Assembly (NCBI GenBank): GCA_949987705.1
Contig: OX465281.1
Span: 144,729,395 to 144,793,394, forward strand
Direction of reading: 5' to 3'
Origin: Thereva unica
Taxonomy: Eukaryota; Arthropoda; Insecta; Diptera; Therevidae
DNA: 64,000 nt
The stretch's first letter is position 1. Every line of letters begins with the position of its first letter. The notes under the pieces are model-generated. The model ran no database searches, was not told the origin of the DNA, and saw only the letters and a list, made by a program, of their open reading frames with translations. Below, piece by piece: positions 21,285 to 32,009 of the stretch. Made by a program: the position numbers and the translations under genes.

Positions 21285-21643
21285 ATGCCAGTGGAAATAA
21301 AAGAAAATGATTTATACGTATGTCTTTTAAGTAATAACTCTATGCAATTTTTCCCGGAAAATACGCTATCGGCTTTTACAAATGCACCAAATGCAAGTTT
21401 CATGGGAACTGGCGTGTTGGAATAACTGAAATTTCATTACCAAATTTTGAAATAACAAAACGTGCAATCTCCAACAATGGGGGAAGTATGCGTAAACGAG
21501 TGAGGCGTGAATATGACCAGTTAAAGGAAACTAGAAAGCAGCATCAAAAGGATTTTAAAATACTTAGCATAAAAAAAAATGAAAATGTAAAACTTGAATG
21601 GACACCAGAAAATCTTGGACAAGTTAGTTACAGACCTGGATAA
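21285..21643 (+). pseudogene. Polinton capsid-region protein, N-terminal fragment
   Basis: ATG at 21285. The first ~40 residues (DLYVCLLSNNSMQFFPENT) match the shape of a Polinton capsid-region N-terminus, in which a strand and a FPNNT-like block precede a G-WEVGL-like segment. That segment occurs here after a frameshift near 21405 (WRVGITEISLP). The reading then goes to a basic helical stretch and stops at 21643, far too short for a complete capsid protein, so an internal deletion is likely. Whether it is the penton-like or another structural protein is not decided. Confidence 0.5.
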
Positions 21644-21654
21644 ATAAACCTTTC

Positions 21655-22131
21655 AGCATTTTTATTAACATTTTATAATGCAGTTATACCTTCATGGTAT
21701 ACCATGTACTTGAATGATGTTAAATCGGAAATGTGGAAGCGCTTAGAAGATGACCACTTTGATGAAGTTATCCCTGAAATAAACTATAAGCAGGAGTCAG
21801 ACGAATACATATTGCATCAAGGAAAAAAGACTTCAGAAAACGTTGTTTTAAAATATAAGAACTATGAATCAAGATTTTTTGATGATGTATCTGGTTGAAT
21901 AGAGAACATCCTGTTTTGAAGAATACAACAGACAATTATACACATCCAACGGCTAGCATTAAGACAGCTGAAAAAAAAGAGAAAAAGGTAGTGAAAAGAA
22001 GCATGATGTATTCGAACTCCGTTCTTCATCACAGATGTATTTCCACAAACACCTGAAAACAAACGTAATCCTGATGCATTGTTGACAGAAATAAAAGAGT
22101 CATTCGACACTGCGGGCTTACGCCAAGAACA
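21655..22131 (+). pseudogene. Remnant Polinton coding sequence, unidentified
   Basis: A readable stretch runs from about 21660 to 21898 (NAVIPSWYTMYLNDVKSEMW ... RFFDDVSG) and, after a degraded patch, again at about 22018-22130 (FITDVFPQTPENKRNPDALL). I do not recognise the protein. The mariner terminus at 22134 cuts it. Confidence 0.4.
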
Positions 22132-22133
22132 TA

Positions 22134-22655
22134 CGAGGTGTGACAATTAAGTAATGAGACTGATTATATTGCCGCGATTGTGGTAACCCTGCGACCTTGA
22201 AATTCCCTTTCCCTTCTCTCGGCATCCTTCCCCTCTCCATTGATATATTTGCCATCGCTCTAGCTTGTTTAGTTCGCCTGCTCTGTCGTGTTGAGTAAAC
22301 GTGTGTTCGTGGTGCTCGTCACGTCACTCGTTTTTCGGGCGGGGGGCGTGCGGGGACAACCATTGTGAGCTTTGGCGTTTGGTTTCTGGGTCGTATTGAA
22401 AAAAACAGCTCTCATCGCCTGTAATAACTCGATCAAGCAGCGTGGGATCGTTTTCCACTTGTTCCAAACAGTCTTCTGCGACGGTCATTCGATGCTGATT
22501 TTGCTCCTCGGAAAGGTTCCTTGGAACCATCTTCGCGCACAACTTCTCATCCCTAAATCGTCCGTTAAAATTTGTCTGACTGGTTTACGGTTCATACCCA
22601 GTTCCGACGCCAACATTCGAACTATTAAACGCCGATCTTCACGGATCAGGGCGCG
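22134..22655. mobile_element. Mariner element, left part, internally inverted
   Basis: TA at 22132-22133, then CGAGGTGTGACAATTAAGTA, a mariner-type terminus. The 5' leader reads on the plus strand to GTGTTCGTGGTGCTCGTCAC (22306-22325). From there the sequence switches to minus-strand transposase coding sequence. The same leader string appears in the opposite sense at 29896-29917, next to the transposase start, so the element has been inverted relative to its end. The errantivirus-type element interrupts it at 22656. Confidence 0.75.
22324..22655 (-). pseudogene. Mariner transposase, central part
   Basis: Minus-strand blocks: IREDRRLIVRMLASELGMNR (second helix-turn-helix) and then, after a frame change, VPRNLSEEQNQHRM and VITGDESCFFQYDPETKRQS, which carries the first catalytic Asp of the DD34D triad in TGDES. 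The C-terminal half with the other two Asp residues is missing beyond the inversion point at about 22325. The N-terminal part continues across the LTR element at 29658. Confidence 0.85.
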
Positions 22656-23013
22656 AGTTACATACCCATAAGCATTTACACATAAAATTAGACCACCAAT
22701 AAATTTCCGCTGTAATAACATTTTTTATTAAAATCAATTATGATTAACAGACAATTTCATAAGGTTCAAATTCTTTTTCACCTTGGTAATTTCCTGCCAT
22801 GCGCAGACATTTTTCGCGGAATTTTAAGAAATCAACATAAAGTATTAATAATTGCCAAATAGACAAAAATTGTAATTTCCATTAAATAAAGTTCGAACAG
22901 TCAGTCTAGATTCAGATTTAGAACCAGAAACGTGTAAATTTTTAAAATAAATAATTGTAATAAAATTAAATCTTTTATTTTTTTTGTTTGAATATAAAGT
23001 AATAACTTTAACT
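22656..23013 (+). repeat. 5' LTR
   Basis: Starts AGTTACATACCC and ends AATAACTTTAACT. It contains AATAAA-type signals near 22885 and 22950. Same sequence as 29297-29653 except one base. Confidence 0.93.
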
Positions 23014-23030
23014 GGCGCAGTCGGGAACGG
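23013..23030 (+). other. Primer-binding site
   Basis: TGGCGCAGTCGGGAAC directly abuts the LTR, its first T being the last LTR base. The TGGCGCAGTCGG core is like the site in 17.6/297-type errantiviruses, for which a serine tRNA primer has been described. Confidence 0.7.
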
Positions 23031-23324
23031 ATTTTGTTCGCTAAAGTTTAATTAAAATTCGAAAGTGTCGACGGTTTATCGATAACAAAACGAAATTTAA
23101 ACGGCGAAAACACTAATAATACCGACGGATTATCGAGTAAATAAAAATTTCGATCAGTGTGCTGTGAATTTAGTGAACAAGATCCAGAGAAGCAAATCGA
23201 GACTTCAGCTACGAGGGATCATCGTTCGACAATCAAGTGGAAATCTGCGACGGATCATCGCCAAAGAAGAAATCTTTCCTGCTTAAATCTCCATCAATCC
23301 AGGAAATGTGGAGGATTGTCTTAA

Positions 23325-23326
23325 TG
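23325..23326 (+). promoter_or_regulatory. Putative splice donor for env mRNA
   Basis: TTAAT|GTAAGT at 23321-23331 fits a 5' splice site. The candidate acceptor is AAAATTTCAG|GATCATG at 28532/28533, just before the env ATG. Env of errantiviruses is expressed from a spliced mRNA. Confidence 0.45.
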
Positions 23327-23721
23327 TAAGTCGAGATTTGAATATTTCTCAAGCTCCTTTATGCCTAATCCTAAAAAAACTTAAAATTAATCAAACCCCT
23401 TATCCTATTTCAAATATTTTTAACAGATTAAGTTTATTTAGGATTAGATCTCTCGAAAATATAGTAGAAGAAGATTCAACACAAGTAATTCAAAGTGTTA
23501 ATATTAGTAAAAGCGAATTAAATTTAAATAGTATTGATCAACAAGTTGAAATAAAAAAATTAAATAAATTTGAGCAACCAATTAACACAAGTGAAGTAAA
23601 TAATTTGCCAAATAAAATAGATATTAACAGTAGTGAAATTAAAACCCAAAATAGTGGTGCAGATAATCTGTTAAAAAATAAAAATTATTCAAATAATCCG
23701 GTTACTTTTAATAATCAAAAA

Positions 23722-24990
23722 ATGACTAATCCAATTGATAACTTCCAAATTCCCCATGCTGCTTCATCAGCTCCAGTGAATAACCCAGTGACAATTACTT
23801 TAACAGACGTATTCAATTCCCTAAGAGTGCCTGATGCAATCAAAGATTTACCTAAATTTGACGGAAATTCAAGATTGCTTTTCGATTTCCTCGACAACGT
23901 CGACGAAATCCTCTCAATGATTTCTATCACAAGTGGTACTCCTTACGGTCAATTATTGTTAAGGGCCATAAGAAATAAAATAGTTGGACCAGCCAATGAA
24001 GTACTCAACATGTATGGTACTCCATTAATCTGGGACAATATCAAAGAAAACTTGATTTTGCATTACTCAGATAAAAGAAATGAAACGTCTCTGATAAAGG
24101 ATCTTCACAAAACTAGACAGAACAATAATAGTTTAGAAAAATATTACAGCGAAATTGTGGAACTATACGCTAGCATGATAAATCATGTAAATATTCACGA
24201 AAAAGATCCAAATGTCATTAGTGCAAAAAAGTCCTTGTACTCAGAAATGTGTTTAAATACATTCTTGTCTGGACTCAGAGAACCATTAGGATCAACAATT
24301 CGCGCTATGAAACCACAATCGCTAGCGGAAGGCTATGCATTTTGTATTAAAGAACAAAACATGTTCTACAGCAAACTTGACAACCCAACCAAGACTATAT
24401 CGTTACCAAGATCAGGGTACTCAAATATTCCAAACTCGAATAGAAATTTTACTTCTCAACAAATGAAACCTCAACCGAAATTTTTTGCCCCAACAGTAGC
24501 ATTCCATCAAAGGGCAATTCAATCCCAAACTCCCACACAACCACAGAGATCGTCACCACCAAACAATTTCTCCCAATTTCAACAACCTAGACCTCAATTC
24601 GGTAACTTCCCTTCTCAGACAAGACCACAATATTTCAGTAGACCCTATCAACCTAATCTACAGAAACCCGAACCAATGGAATTAGGCTCCAGTAACACTA
24701 AAATCAATCGTCCTCAACCTCAAAGTAGACCGGCATTCAATAACACCTTTAGACCGATAAGACAACCGAATTTCATAAGTGAAGAATTGTTTAACGTCGC
24801 TGGAGAAAATTCAGACTTGGAAAAATATTACCAACCAAATTCTCAGCCTCACGTTCAAACTTTAGAAAATTATTCTAATTATGATGAAATCCATCCAGTC
24901 AGCAACGAACTACACGAAGAACCAACAAACAACGTAGTCGATGACGGAAATTTTCTAAACGAAGCCTCTACACCCCAGTCGGCTATATAG
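23722..24990 (+). CDS. gag: Errantivirus-type Gag
   Basis: The frame is open from 23308, but the first in-frame ATG is at 23722 (MTNPIDNFQI), giving 422 residues, a normal size. The capsid-like part starts at VPDAIKDLPKFDGNS and continues through the LNTFLSGLREPLGSTIRAM block near the end of the capsid domain. The C-terminal third is rich in Q, P, N, R and F with no CCHC zinc knuckle, as is usual for errantivirus Gag. Gag builds the particle and binds RNA. It ends at TAG 24988-24990, and pol overlaps in the -1 frame. No internal stop. Confidence 0.85.
   Translation: MTNPIDNFQIPHAASSAPVNNPVTITLTDVFNSLRVPDAIKDLPKFDGNSRLLFDFLDNVDEILSMISITSGTPYGQLLLRAIRNKIVGPANEVLNMYGTPLIWDNIKENLILHYSDKRNETSLIKDLHKTRQNNNSLEKYYSEIVELYASMINHVNIHEKDPNVISAKKSLYSEMCLNTFLSGLREPLGSTIRAMKPQSLAEGYAFCIKEQNMFYSKLDNPTKTISLPRSGYSNIPNSNRNFTSQQMKPQPKFFAPTVAFHQRAIQSQTPTQPQRSSPPNNFSQFQQPRPQFGNFPSQTRPQYFSRPYQPNLQKPEPMELGSSNTKINRPQPQSRPAFNNTFRPIRQPNFISEELFNVAGENSDLEKYYQPNSQPHVQTLENYSNYDEIHPVSNELHEEPTNNVVDDGNFLNEASTPQSAI
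24948..24954 (+). promoter_or_regulatory. Candidate -1 frameshift site (AAATTTT)
   Basis: In the gag frame the codons read GGA AAT TTT, so the heptamer A AAT TTT fits X XXY YYZ. The pol frame has a stop at 24942-24944 and is open from 24945, only one codon before the heptamer. Slippage here gives Gag-Pol. Confidence 0.7.
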
Positions 24991-27900
24991 ATATAAACAA
25001 ACACGGGACCATTCTCCCATACGTCCATATCTCATCCCCTTTCGGACGTCCCCTAAGATTCTTAGTAGATACTGGCTCATCCTCCTCGTTTATAAATCCC
25101 GAATTCATCCATCCAGAGGATCAAGTACAAACCGAACCGACAATAGTCAATACCATTTTTTATAAACACGCATTAAACAAAGAAGTCGTCCTCCAGAATT
25201 TCTATGAATTTAATCAATCAGGCCAACTAAGATTCCTTATTTTCCGATTTCACGGATATTTCGATGGATTATTAGGGCTAGATTCTTTAAAATCGCTAGG
25301 CGCTCAAGTCGATCTCCTCACCGACAATTTAGTTACAATGCATGCGTCACTTCCACTACTTTTCAAACCCAATTTGATGTCTGATAAATACACTATTCCT
25401 CCGAACTCCAAATGCCTTGTAAAACTACCTGTAGATGTGCAGAATGGTAACATCTATATCAAATCAACCGAGCTCAAACCAAACCTTTCCATATCAGAAG
25501 GAATCTATCATTCTAGCAACTGGTACAGTCAACTAGAAGTAATAAATTCCTCTCCAATTGAGCAAACCCTTTTTATAGAACAACCCTTAAAAGTCGAAAA
25601 TTTTAATTCCGAGGAATATGTCGAAATAAACAATTTTAACATAGCTTACGATCATTCAATGGAATGTTCTTCTGACGATATTACAACGTTCCTTCGCACT
25701 AGTCACTTGAATAAAGAAGAATTAAAAGCTGTAACAAAACTTTGCAGAGAATTTGACGATATCTTCTTTAAAGAAGGTCAAAAACTAACCTTCACCAACG
25801 CCATTAAGCACAAAATCAGAACTACGGACGAAATCCCTATCTACACAAAATCTTATAGGTACCCGTATGTTCACAAGGAAGAAGTACGGCGTCAAATAGG
25901 TGACATGCTCAATCAAGGTATAATTCGACCTAGTTACTCTCCATGGAGCTCCCCTGTGTGGATCGTTCCAAAAAAAAGAGATGCCAGTGGCAAACAAAAG
26001 TGGAGACTAGTGATCGATTATAGGAAATTGAATGAGAAAACCATCAGTGATAGATACCCGATCCCAAACATCACTGAAATTTTGGACAAATTAGGGAAAA
26101 GTATGTATTTTACAACATTAGACTTGGCCAGTGGTTTCCATCAGATAGAGATGGATCCACAAGACACTCAAAAGACAGCCTTTACAGTTGAAGGAGGCCA
26201 TTACGAGTACATACGAATGCCTTTCGGGCTGAAAAATGCCCCTAGTACCTTTCAGCGAGTAATGGACAATGTGTTAAAGGAACTGCAAGGCAACATCTGC
26301 CTTGTATACCTAGATGATATAATCATCTATTCCACTTCCTTACAAGAGCATATTGAAAGCCTCAAAAAAGTCTTCCAAAAATTAAGAGAAGCAAACTTAA
26401 AAGTCCAACTCGATAAGTCGGAATTTCTTCACAAAGAAATAAGTTTCTTAGGACATGTTGTCACCACCGAGGGTATAAAACCAAACCCCGAAAAAATACA
26501 AGTCATCAAGAATTATCCGATACCAAGAAGCCAAAAGGAAATAAAATCCTTCCTAGGTCTCCTAGGATACTATCGGAAATTTATCAAGGATTTTGCGAAA
26601 TCGACTAAGCCACTCACAGAATGCCTTAAAAAGGGTAGAACAGTTGTACTCAACGAAAATTATACCAAAGCCTTTGAAAATTGTAAAGATTTGCTCACTA
26701 ATGATCCAATACTGCAGTACCCCGATTTTTCAAAGCCCTTTGTCTTAACGACAGATGCCAGCAATTATGCTATCGGAGCTGTGCTTTCGCAAGGACCTAT
26801 TGGAAGTGATAAACCTATATGTTTTGCAAGTAGGACCCTTACTGATTCTGAGACCCATTACTCAACAATAGAAAAAGAACTATTGGCTATAGTATGGGCC
26901 ACCAAATATTTTCGACCTTACCTTTTCGGAAGGAAGTTTACGATAGTCACAGACCACAAGCCCCTAACATGGATTATGAGCTTAAAAGACCCGAATTCAA
27001 AATTAGTCCGGTGGAGGCTAAAACTTGAAGAGTATGACTACGACATAGTGTATAAAAAAGGGACAAAAAATTCAAATGCAGACGCTCTTAGTAGGATAAA
27101 ACCTGAAAAGTCCAAACCATATCGTAAAACAGAAATATTCATGACCGAAGACGACGCCAGAAATAGTAACGCGTCATTGGAATGTGTTAACGGCACAACT
27201 GTACATTCAGCCGAAGAAAGCATGGACGATGGTATACCAATTTCGGAAAGGCCTTTGAACGAATTTACTCTACAATTCATAATAGAAAAAACGAGTGGAA
27301 ACTCTGAAGTAATATTAAAAATGCCCTTTAGAAACAGACAGAGAAGAATCATCCATATAACCGATAATTCAGAACCCACTTTAATAGGAATTTTCAAAGA
27401 ATATCTTGCCCCTAATCGTTTAACGGCAATATACACCAACGATGAAATTTTTAAAACTGTCCAAAGTGTTTATTCAAAATTTTTCTCTCAGTCCAAACTC
27501 TATAAACTCATTAGATGTACCGAAGTACTTAAGGATATTACAGACTCGGACAACCAAGACAAAATTATTACCGATTACCACCTAAACAATAACCATAGAG
27601 GCATAAACGAGACACTATGCCACCTCAAAAGAGAATTCTATTTCCCATTTATGAAAAATAAAATCAGTAAAGTTATAAACAATTGCGAAACCTGCCAAAC
27701 ACTTAAGTATGATAGAGACCCACCTAAAATGCAGTATATGGTACCAGAGACACCCAACAAACCTCTAGACATTTTACATATCGATATTTATTCTATAAAC
27801 AACCAACAAATCCTTACAATCATAGATAAGTTTTCGAAATTTGCGTCCGCATACACCCTAGTCTCAAGAAATAGTCTACCAATAGTAAAATCTCTAAAAC

Positions 27901-28589
27901 ATTATATAAGTCTTCATGGAATTCCTAAGAAAATTATTGCAGACTCCGGCTCAGAATTCACATCGTCCCTATTCAAAGATTTCTGTAAGCAATACAGCAT
28001 CCAACTCCATATTACATCTCTTCACCAAAGTAGCAGCAATTCACCTGTAGAAAGACTGCATTCAACTTTGACAGAAATTTATAGAATAATCCATGATAAG
28101 CTTAAAAACGGCGACCATGATGAAATTCTTAGTGAAACCCTCATTACATACAACAACGCGATCCATTCCGCTACTAAATTTACCCCTTATGAAATCTTCT
28201 ACGGGCGAACCTATAAATTTGACAAGTTGAAACACCAAACCGTTCACGATTATTTAAACAAACTGCAAGAATTCCAAAATGAAATCTACCCCACCATCCA
28301 AGCTAGACTAGAACAAAACACCTCTAAGAACTTAGAAAAATTAAACAAAGATAGAAATACTCCAATTCAATTTCGAGAAGGCTCAGAAGTTTATAAAAAG
28401 GAAAATAGAAGAAACAAATTAACTCGTAGGTTTACCAAACATAGAGTAAAGAAGAATAAAATTGCCACCCTACTAACCACCCAAAATAAAAAACTACACA
28501 AAGCAAAACTAAAGAAAAAACGAAAATTTCAGGATCATGCACCTAACACTGGCACAGAAGATCGAGATACAGGACTCGACGAACAATAA
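24955..28589 (+). CDS. pol: Errantivirus-type Pol: protease, reverse transcriptase, RNase H, integrase
   Basis: The frame is continuous from the slip site to 28589. Protease: LVDTGSSSSFI near 25057. RT: WRLVIDYRKLN, FTTLDLASGFHQIE (catalytic Asp), MPFGLKNAPSTFQ, LVYLDDIIIYS (YLDD). RNase H: VLTTDASNYAIGAVLSQ, EKELLAIVW, VTDHKPL. Integrase: an H-H-C-C zinc segment ending CETCQTL, then a core with LHIDIYS and KFASAY, the second Asp in IADSGSEF and the Glu in NSPVERLHSTL. The C-terminus is very basic. Pol makes and inserts the DNA copy. No stop or frameshift is visible, so it looks functional. Confidence 0.92.
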
Positions 28590-29094
28590 AGGGATTCTTC
28601 CCATGCAGCTAGGTACTGCCAGGACGATACAAGGACACAACAACCTACTACACGTAGTAAGACTAAAACAATACGAACAAAGTATAGACAAAATAACAGT
28701 ATCACTTGACAACTTTGAACGATTAAACTTAGACGAAACGAAGAACTCAATAAATATAACTAAAACAAAACTAAACGAACTAAGACATAAACTAGTATCG
28801 CTAATCCCTAGACTCAGGAAAAAAAGAGGACTTATTAACGGACTAGGAAGCGTAATTAAAAGTATCACGGGGAATATGGATGCCAATGATGCACTCGAAT
28901 TAAATAAACAAATTGATAATATAATGAAAAATGAAAACAATATTAACGATCAAATAAATCAACATTTATCCAACGATATTCAACGAGATAAATACAACAG
29001 TTACAACGAAAAACTTAAAGCTAAAAAAAACTGGAGAATTACCAATTTTCAGAACGAGGATTCGTGCAACTCCTGGAATCATATGTGCAACTAG
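28537..29094 (+). pseudogene. env: Env remnant, N-terminal/fusion-peptide part
   Basis: ATG at 28537 lies five bases after a splice-acceptor-like AG and overlaps the end of pol by 53 nt. The frame shows a furin-type site (RKKR near residue 96), followed by a glycine-rich fusion-peptide-like segment, then coiled, N- and K-rich sequence. This is the layout of baculovirus F-like envelope proteins of errantiviruses. No signal peptide is obvious in the first residues. It loses homology after about residue 165 and stops at 29094. Most of the ectodomain is absent, so the protein cannot be functional. Confidence 0.75.
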
Positions 29095-29288
29095 ATGATC
29101 TCTACAAATCAACAGGACTAAACAGCATCATCTGTATAGTAATAATCATCTTGGCCTTTCTTTGGATGTACTCCAAATTTCTTAGGAATAGCAGAACATA
29201 CAACAGCAGTCCATCTACAATACCCAACATCGCTCCTGCCAACGAACCTCCAAGGATTCAGTTTCTTTGGCCGTCGCTCAGCACCTAG
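29064..29288 (+). pseudogene. env: Env remnant, transmembrane and cytoplasmic tail
   Basis: A different frame from the upstream part. One strong membrane segment (IICIVIIILAFLWMYSKF) is followed by a short polar tail ending at 29288, eight bases before the 3' LTR. It is the expected C-terminus of an errantivirus Env. The frame switch at 29064-29094 marks the deletion junction. Confidence 0.7.
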
Positions 29289-29653
29289 GGGGGAGGAGTT
29301 ACATACCCATAAGCATTTACACATAAAATTAGACCACCAATAAATTTCCGCTGTAATAACATTTTTTATTAAAATCAATTATGATTAACAGACAATTTCA
29401 TAAGGTTCAAATTCTTTTTCACCTTGGTAATTTCCTGCCATGCGCAGACATTTTTCGCGGAATTTTAAGAAATCAACATAAAGTATTAATAATTGCCAAA
29501 TAGACAAAAATTGTAATTTCCATTAAATAAAGTTCGAACAGTCAGTCTAGATTCAGATTTAGAACCAGAAACGTGTAAATTTTTAAATAAATAATTGTAA
29601 TAAAATTAAATCTTTTATTTTTTTTGTTTGAATATAAAGTAATAACTTTAACT
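29284..29653 (+). repeat. Polypurine tract and 3' LTR
   Basis: AGGGGGGAGG (29287-29296) directly precedes AGTTACATACCC. The LTR covers 29297-29653 and is followed by the CGCG duplication. Confidence 0.93.
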
Positions 29654-29657
29654 CGCG

Positions 29658-29923
29658 CACACGCTGCGCATTCGTGTCAGTCCGCATCTCGACTGGTCTC
29701 CCGCTCCGCGCCTCGTCTTCCACGCTTTCACGCCCCTCCTTAAACTCTTTATGCCATCGAAACACCTGGGCACGACTAAGAGCACTATCACCATGCACTT
29801 TTACAATTTTAGCGTACATTTCCGAAGCTGTTTTGCTCAATTTGACGCAAAATTTTATCGCGACGCGTTGTTCTTGATTTCGTTTTTCCATTTTCGTGAC
29901 GAGCACCACGAACACATTGGCAT
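29658..29923 (-). pseudogene. Mariner transposase, N-terminal part
   Basis: ATG at about 29892 on the minus strand. The 85-residue segment carries the first helix-turn-helix (KLSKTASEMYAKI, ALSRAQVFRWHKEFKEG) and the RSGRPVEMRTD linker characteristic of mariner. Only 20-odd bp of its leader remain before the sequence changes into another repeat at about 29921. With 22324-22655 it represents about half of a transposase. Confidence 0.88.
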
Positions 29924-30150
29924 TTTGGCTCGCAAAGGGTTGCTCTACAACCCCATTTTCATGAAATGTATGTAAGGTTTGATTTAACACCTTAAAACCC
30001 CGTTTGAAAACCACCCTTTTTCCAGTTTTTTGAATTAAAAACTTTACTTTTGAGCTTTTTCTTGAAAATCGTTCTTCGACAGTATTATTTTATTAGTTTG
30101 TTTTTCACCTGTTCTACAGGTCCAATTTTATTCGAAACATGTAAAGGCAA
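29924..30150 (-). repeat. Fragment of repeat family X
   Basis: Inverse of 31280-31480: shared strings include TTCATGAAATGTATGTAA, AACACCTTAAAACC and CACCTGTTCTACAGGTCC. Adjacent mariner sequence has been joined to it at about 29921. Confidence 0.75.
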
Positions 30151-30834
30151 ACTATATCCTCACTGAAAACACACCCTGTAGTCACTATACAAATTAAGGA
30201 AGAATTTTGGAGAAATTGAAAACGGGTAGGCGGGAAAAAAACAAAGAAAAAAGGATGAATTTTTTTCGAGTTAGTGAGTTTTGGGAAAGCGAAAAAGGCA
30301 GTTTTTTTTGAGATTGAAAATCGAGAAAAAAATGTTATTTTGAATTTTTAGTTTTTTTTTAAATCCTTCAGTTTCTGAATTTTTGAAAAGTAGTAAAGTT
30401 TAATTTTGTTAATTGAGAAACAATTTCTTTTGAATATTGGAAGAAAAGTTATGAAAGTCTAAACTGAGAAGACATAGACGAAGGACCTGGCCGTATCCGG
30501 AGGATGCGTTATCTGCACCCTGCACATACGTTTCAGGAAACAGATCAAGAAAGTACATAAATCTGAGGTTGAATCCAATGGAGTTATACCAATAGTTCAT
30601 GAAGAGAGGTAATTTGTGTCGAACATGATTCTGGAAGTTATACAAAAAAAAAATATAGCTGGCTGGACGGATGTTTTGGAAACAGTTCAATCATTTGTTA
30701 ACGGCTATGCATTAGCTAAAGCTAAATGCGCTAGCTCTGTTAAAGACTTTTCAATCCGACAGTTGGTTAAAGGTTTACTAACCATTGGAGACATTCGGAG
30801 GAAGAAAGGAATCAATTTTGCAAGAAGCGCTAGT
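30151..30834. other. Unassigned AT-rich sequence
   Basis: A short plus frame at 30628-30834 (DVLETVQSFVNGYALAKAKC) reads like protein but matches nothing I know and runs into the repeat arm. Confidence 0.35.
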
Positions 30835-32009
30835 AGTCCAGGAGAGATAGCGAAAAAGTAGTTAAAAGTTGAAATAAATCTACCCTGCGATTTCTTGACG
30901 CTATAATTAAGAGAAAAATCGTAGGAATTCAATGAATGTGTTTTGGATAAAATTGGTCCAGGGCAACAGGTGGTAAAAAGCTAATAAAAGGAGCGAAAAC
31001 GCGTTTTTTCACGTTTTGGGTACGAAAAATATGTTGTTTTGGAAAACAAAAAATACTACTTAATAGTGCTTAAAAAGACGAAAATTATGAGTTTTGGACC
31101 ATTTATATCGGCCAACAGGTTTTTGCAGAAAAATTCAAAAACCATTAAAAATGGCCGTTTTTTGACATTTAATTATAAGGAGTGTAATTATCGTAGAACC
31201 TTGTGGCAGGGCTTAAATTGTGGCCACTGATGGTGCCTACTAATTAAGAGAAAAATCGTAGGAATTATATGAATATGTTTCGAATAAAATTGGACCTGTA
31301 GAACAGGTGAAAAACAAACTAATAAAACTGTCGAAAACGATTTTCAAGAAAAAGCTCAAAAGTTAAGTTTTTAATTCAAAAAATTGGAAACGGGGTGGTT
31401 TTCAAACGGGGTTTTAAGGTGTTAAATCAAACTTTACATACATTTCATGAAAAAGAGGTTGTAGAGCAAACCTTTGCGAGCCAAAATGCCAAACAAAAAA
31501 TTTCTAGGACCATTGTGGGCCTTGTTCAACCTTTTTTTGTGAAACAGGTGTTTTTACATTTGTGAGATTTACTCGAAAAGTTACCATTATTTTGTCATGA
31601 CATTTTTATTGTAGGTAGGCACCATCAGTGGCCACAATTTAAGCCCTGCCACAAGGTTCTACGATAATTACACTCCCTATAATTAAATGTCAAAAAACGG
31701 CCATTTTTAATGGTTTTTGAATTTTTCTGCAAAAACCTGTTGACCGATTTCAATGGTCCAAAACTCATAATTTTCGTCTTTTTAAGCACTATTAAGTAGT
31801 ATTTTTTGTTTTCCAAAACAACATATTTTTCGTACCCAAAACGTGAAAAACGCGTTTTCGCTCCTTTTATTAGCTTTTTACCACCTGTTGCCCTGGACCA
31901 ATTTTATCCAAAACACATTCATTGAATTCCTACGATTTTTCTCTTAATTATAGCGTCAAGAAATCGCAGGGTAGATTTATTTCAACTTTTTTTCTATTCT
32001 TCCTGGACT
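30835..32009. mobile_element. Foldback-like element, repeat family X, with ~400-bp inverted arms
   Basis: Left arm 30835-31240 and right arm 31615-32009 are near-identical inverses (GTCCAGGA at the tip, then AGTTGAAATAAATCTACCC, and GGTGCCTAC at the inner edge). TA borders are possible on both sides. The ~375-bp centre holds a diverged second copy of part of the arm (TAATTAAGAGAAAAATCGTA). Equivalent right ends occur at 41578 and 55003. No transposase. Confidence 0.8.

Larger units (their letters stand above)
12270..22131. mobile_element. Decayed Polinton/Maverick element (partial, nested insertions)
   Basis: The region holds a retroviral-type integrase (-), a packaging ATPase (+), a small basic protein with a hydrophobic C-terminus (+), a 212-aa protein (+) and a capsid-like N-terminal fragment (+), in the compact order known from Polintons. 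No protein-primed DNA polymerase B is present and the terminal inverted repeats are not seen, so the copy is partial. LINE copies interrupt the integrase (13073-16064) and ATPase (17266-18424), a pogo-like element lies at 19904-21250, and a mariner ends the visible part at 22134. The left limit is uncertain and the BIR gene may or may not belong to it. Confidence 0.75.
22656..29653 (+). mobile_element. Full-length errantivirus-type Gypsy LTR retrotransposon
   Basis: Two LTRs of 358 and 357 bp begin AGTTAC and end TTTAACT, typical of insect errantiviruses. They are flanked by a 4-bp CGCG duplication (22652-22655, 29654-29657). By eye the LTRs differ only by one A in an A-run (22941 region). 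It contains gag, pol in the -1 frame and a deleted env. The insertion splits the mariner transposase. LTR near-identity implies a recent insertion. Confidence 0.93.
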
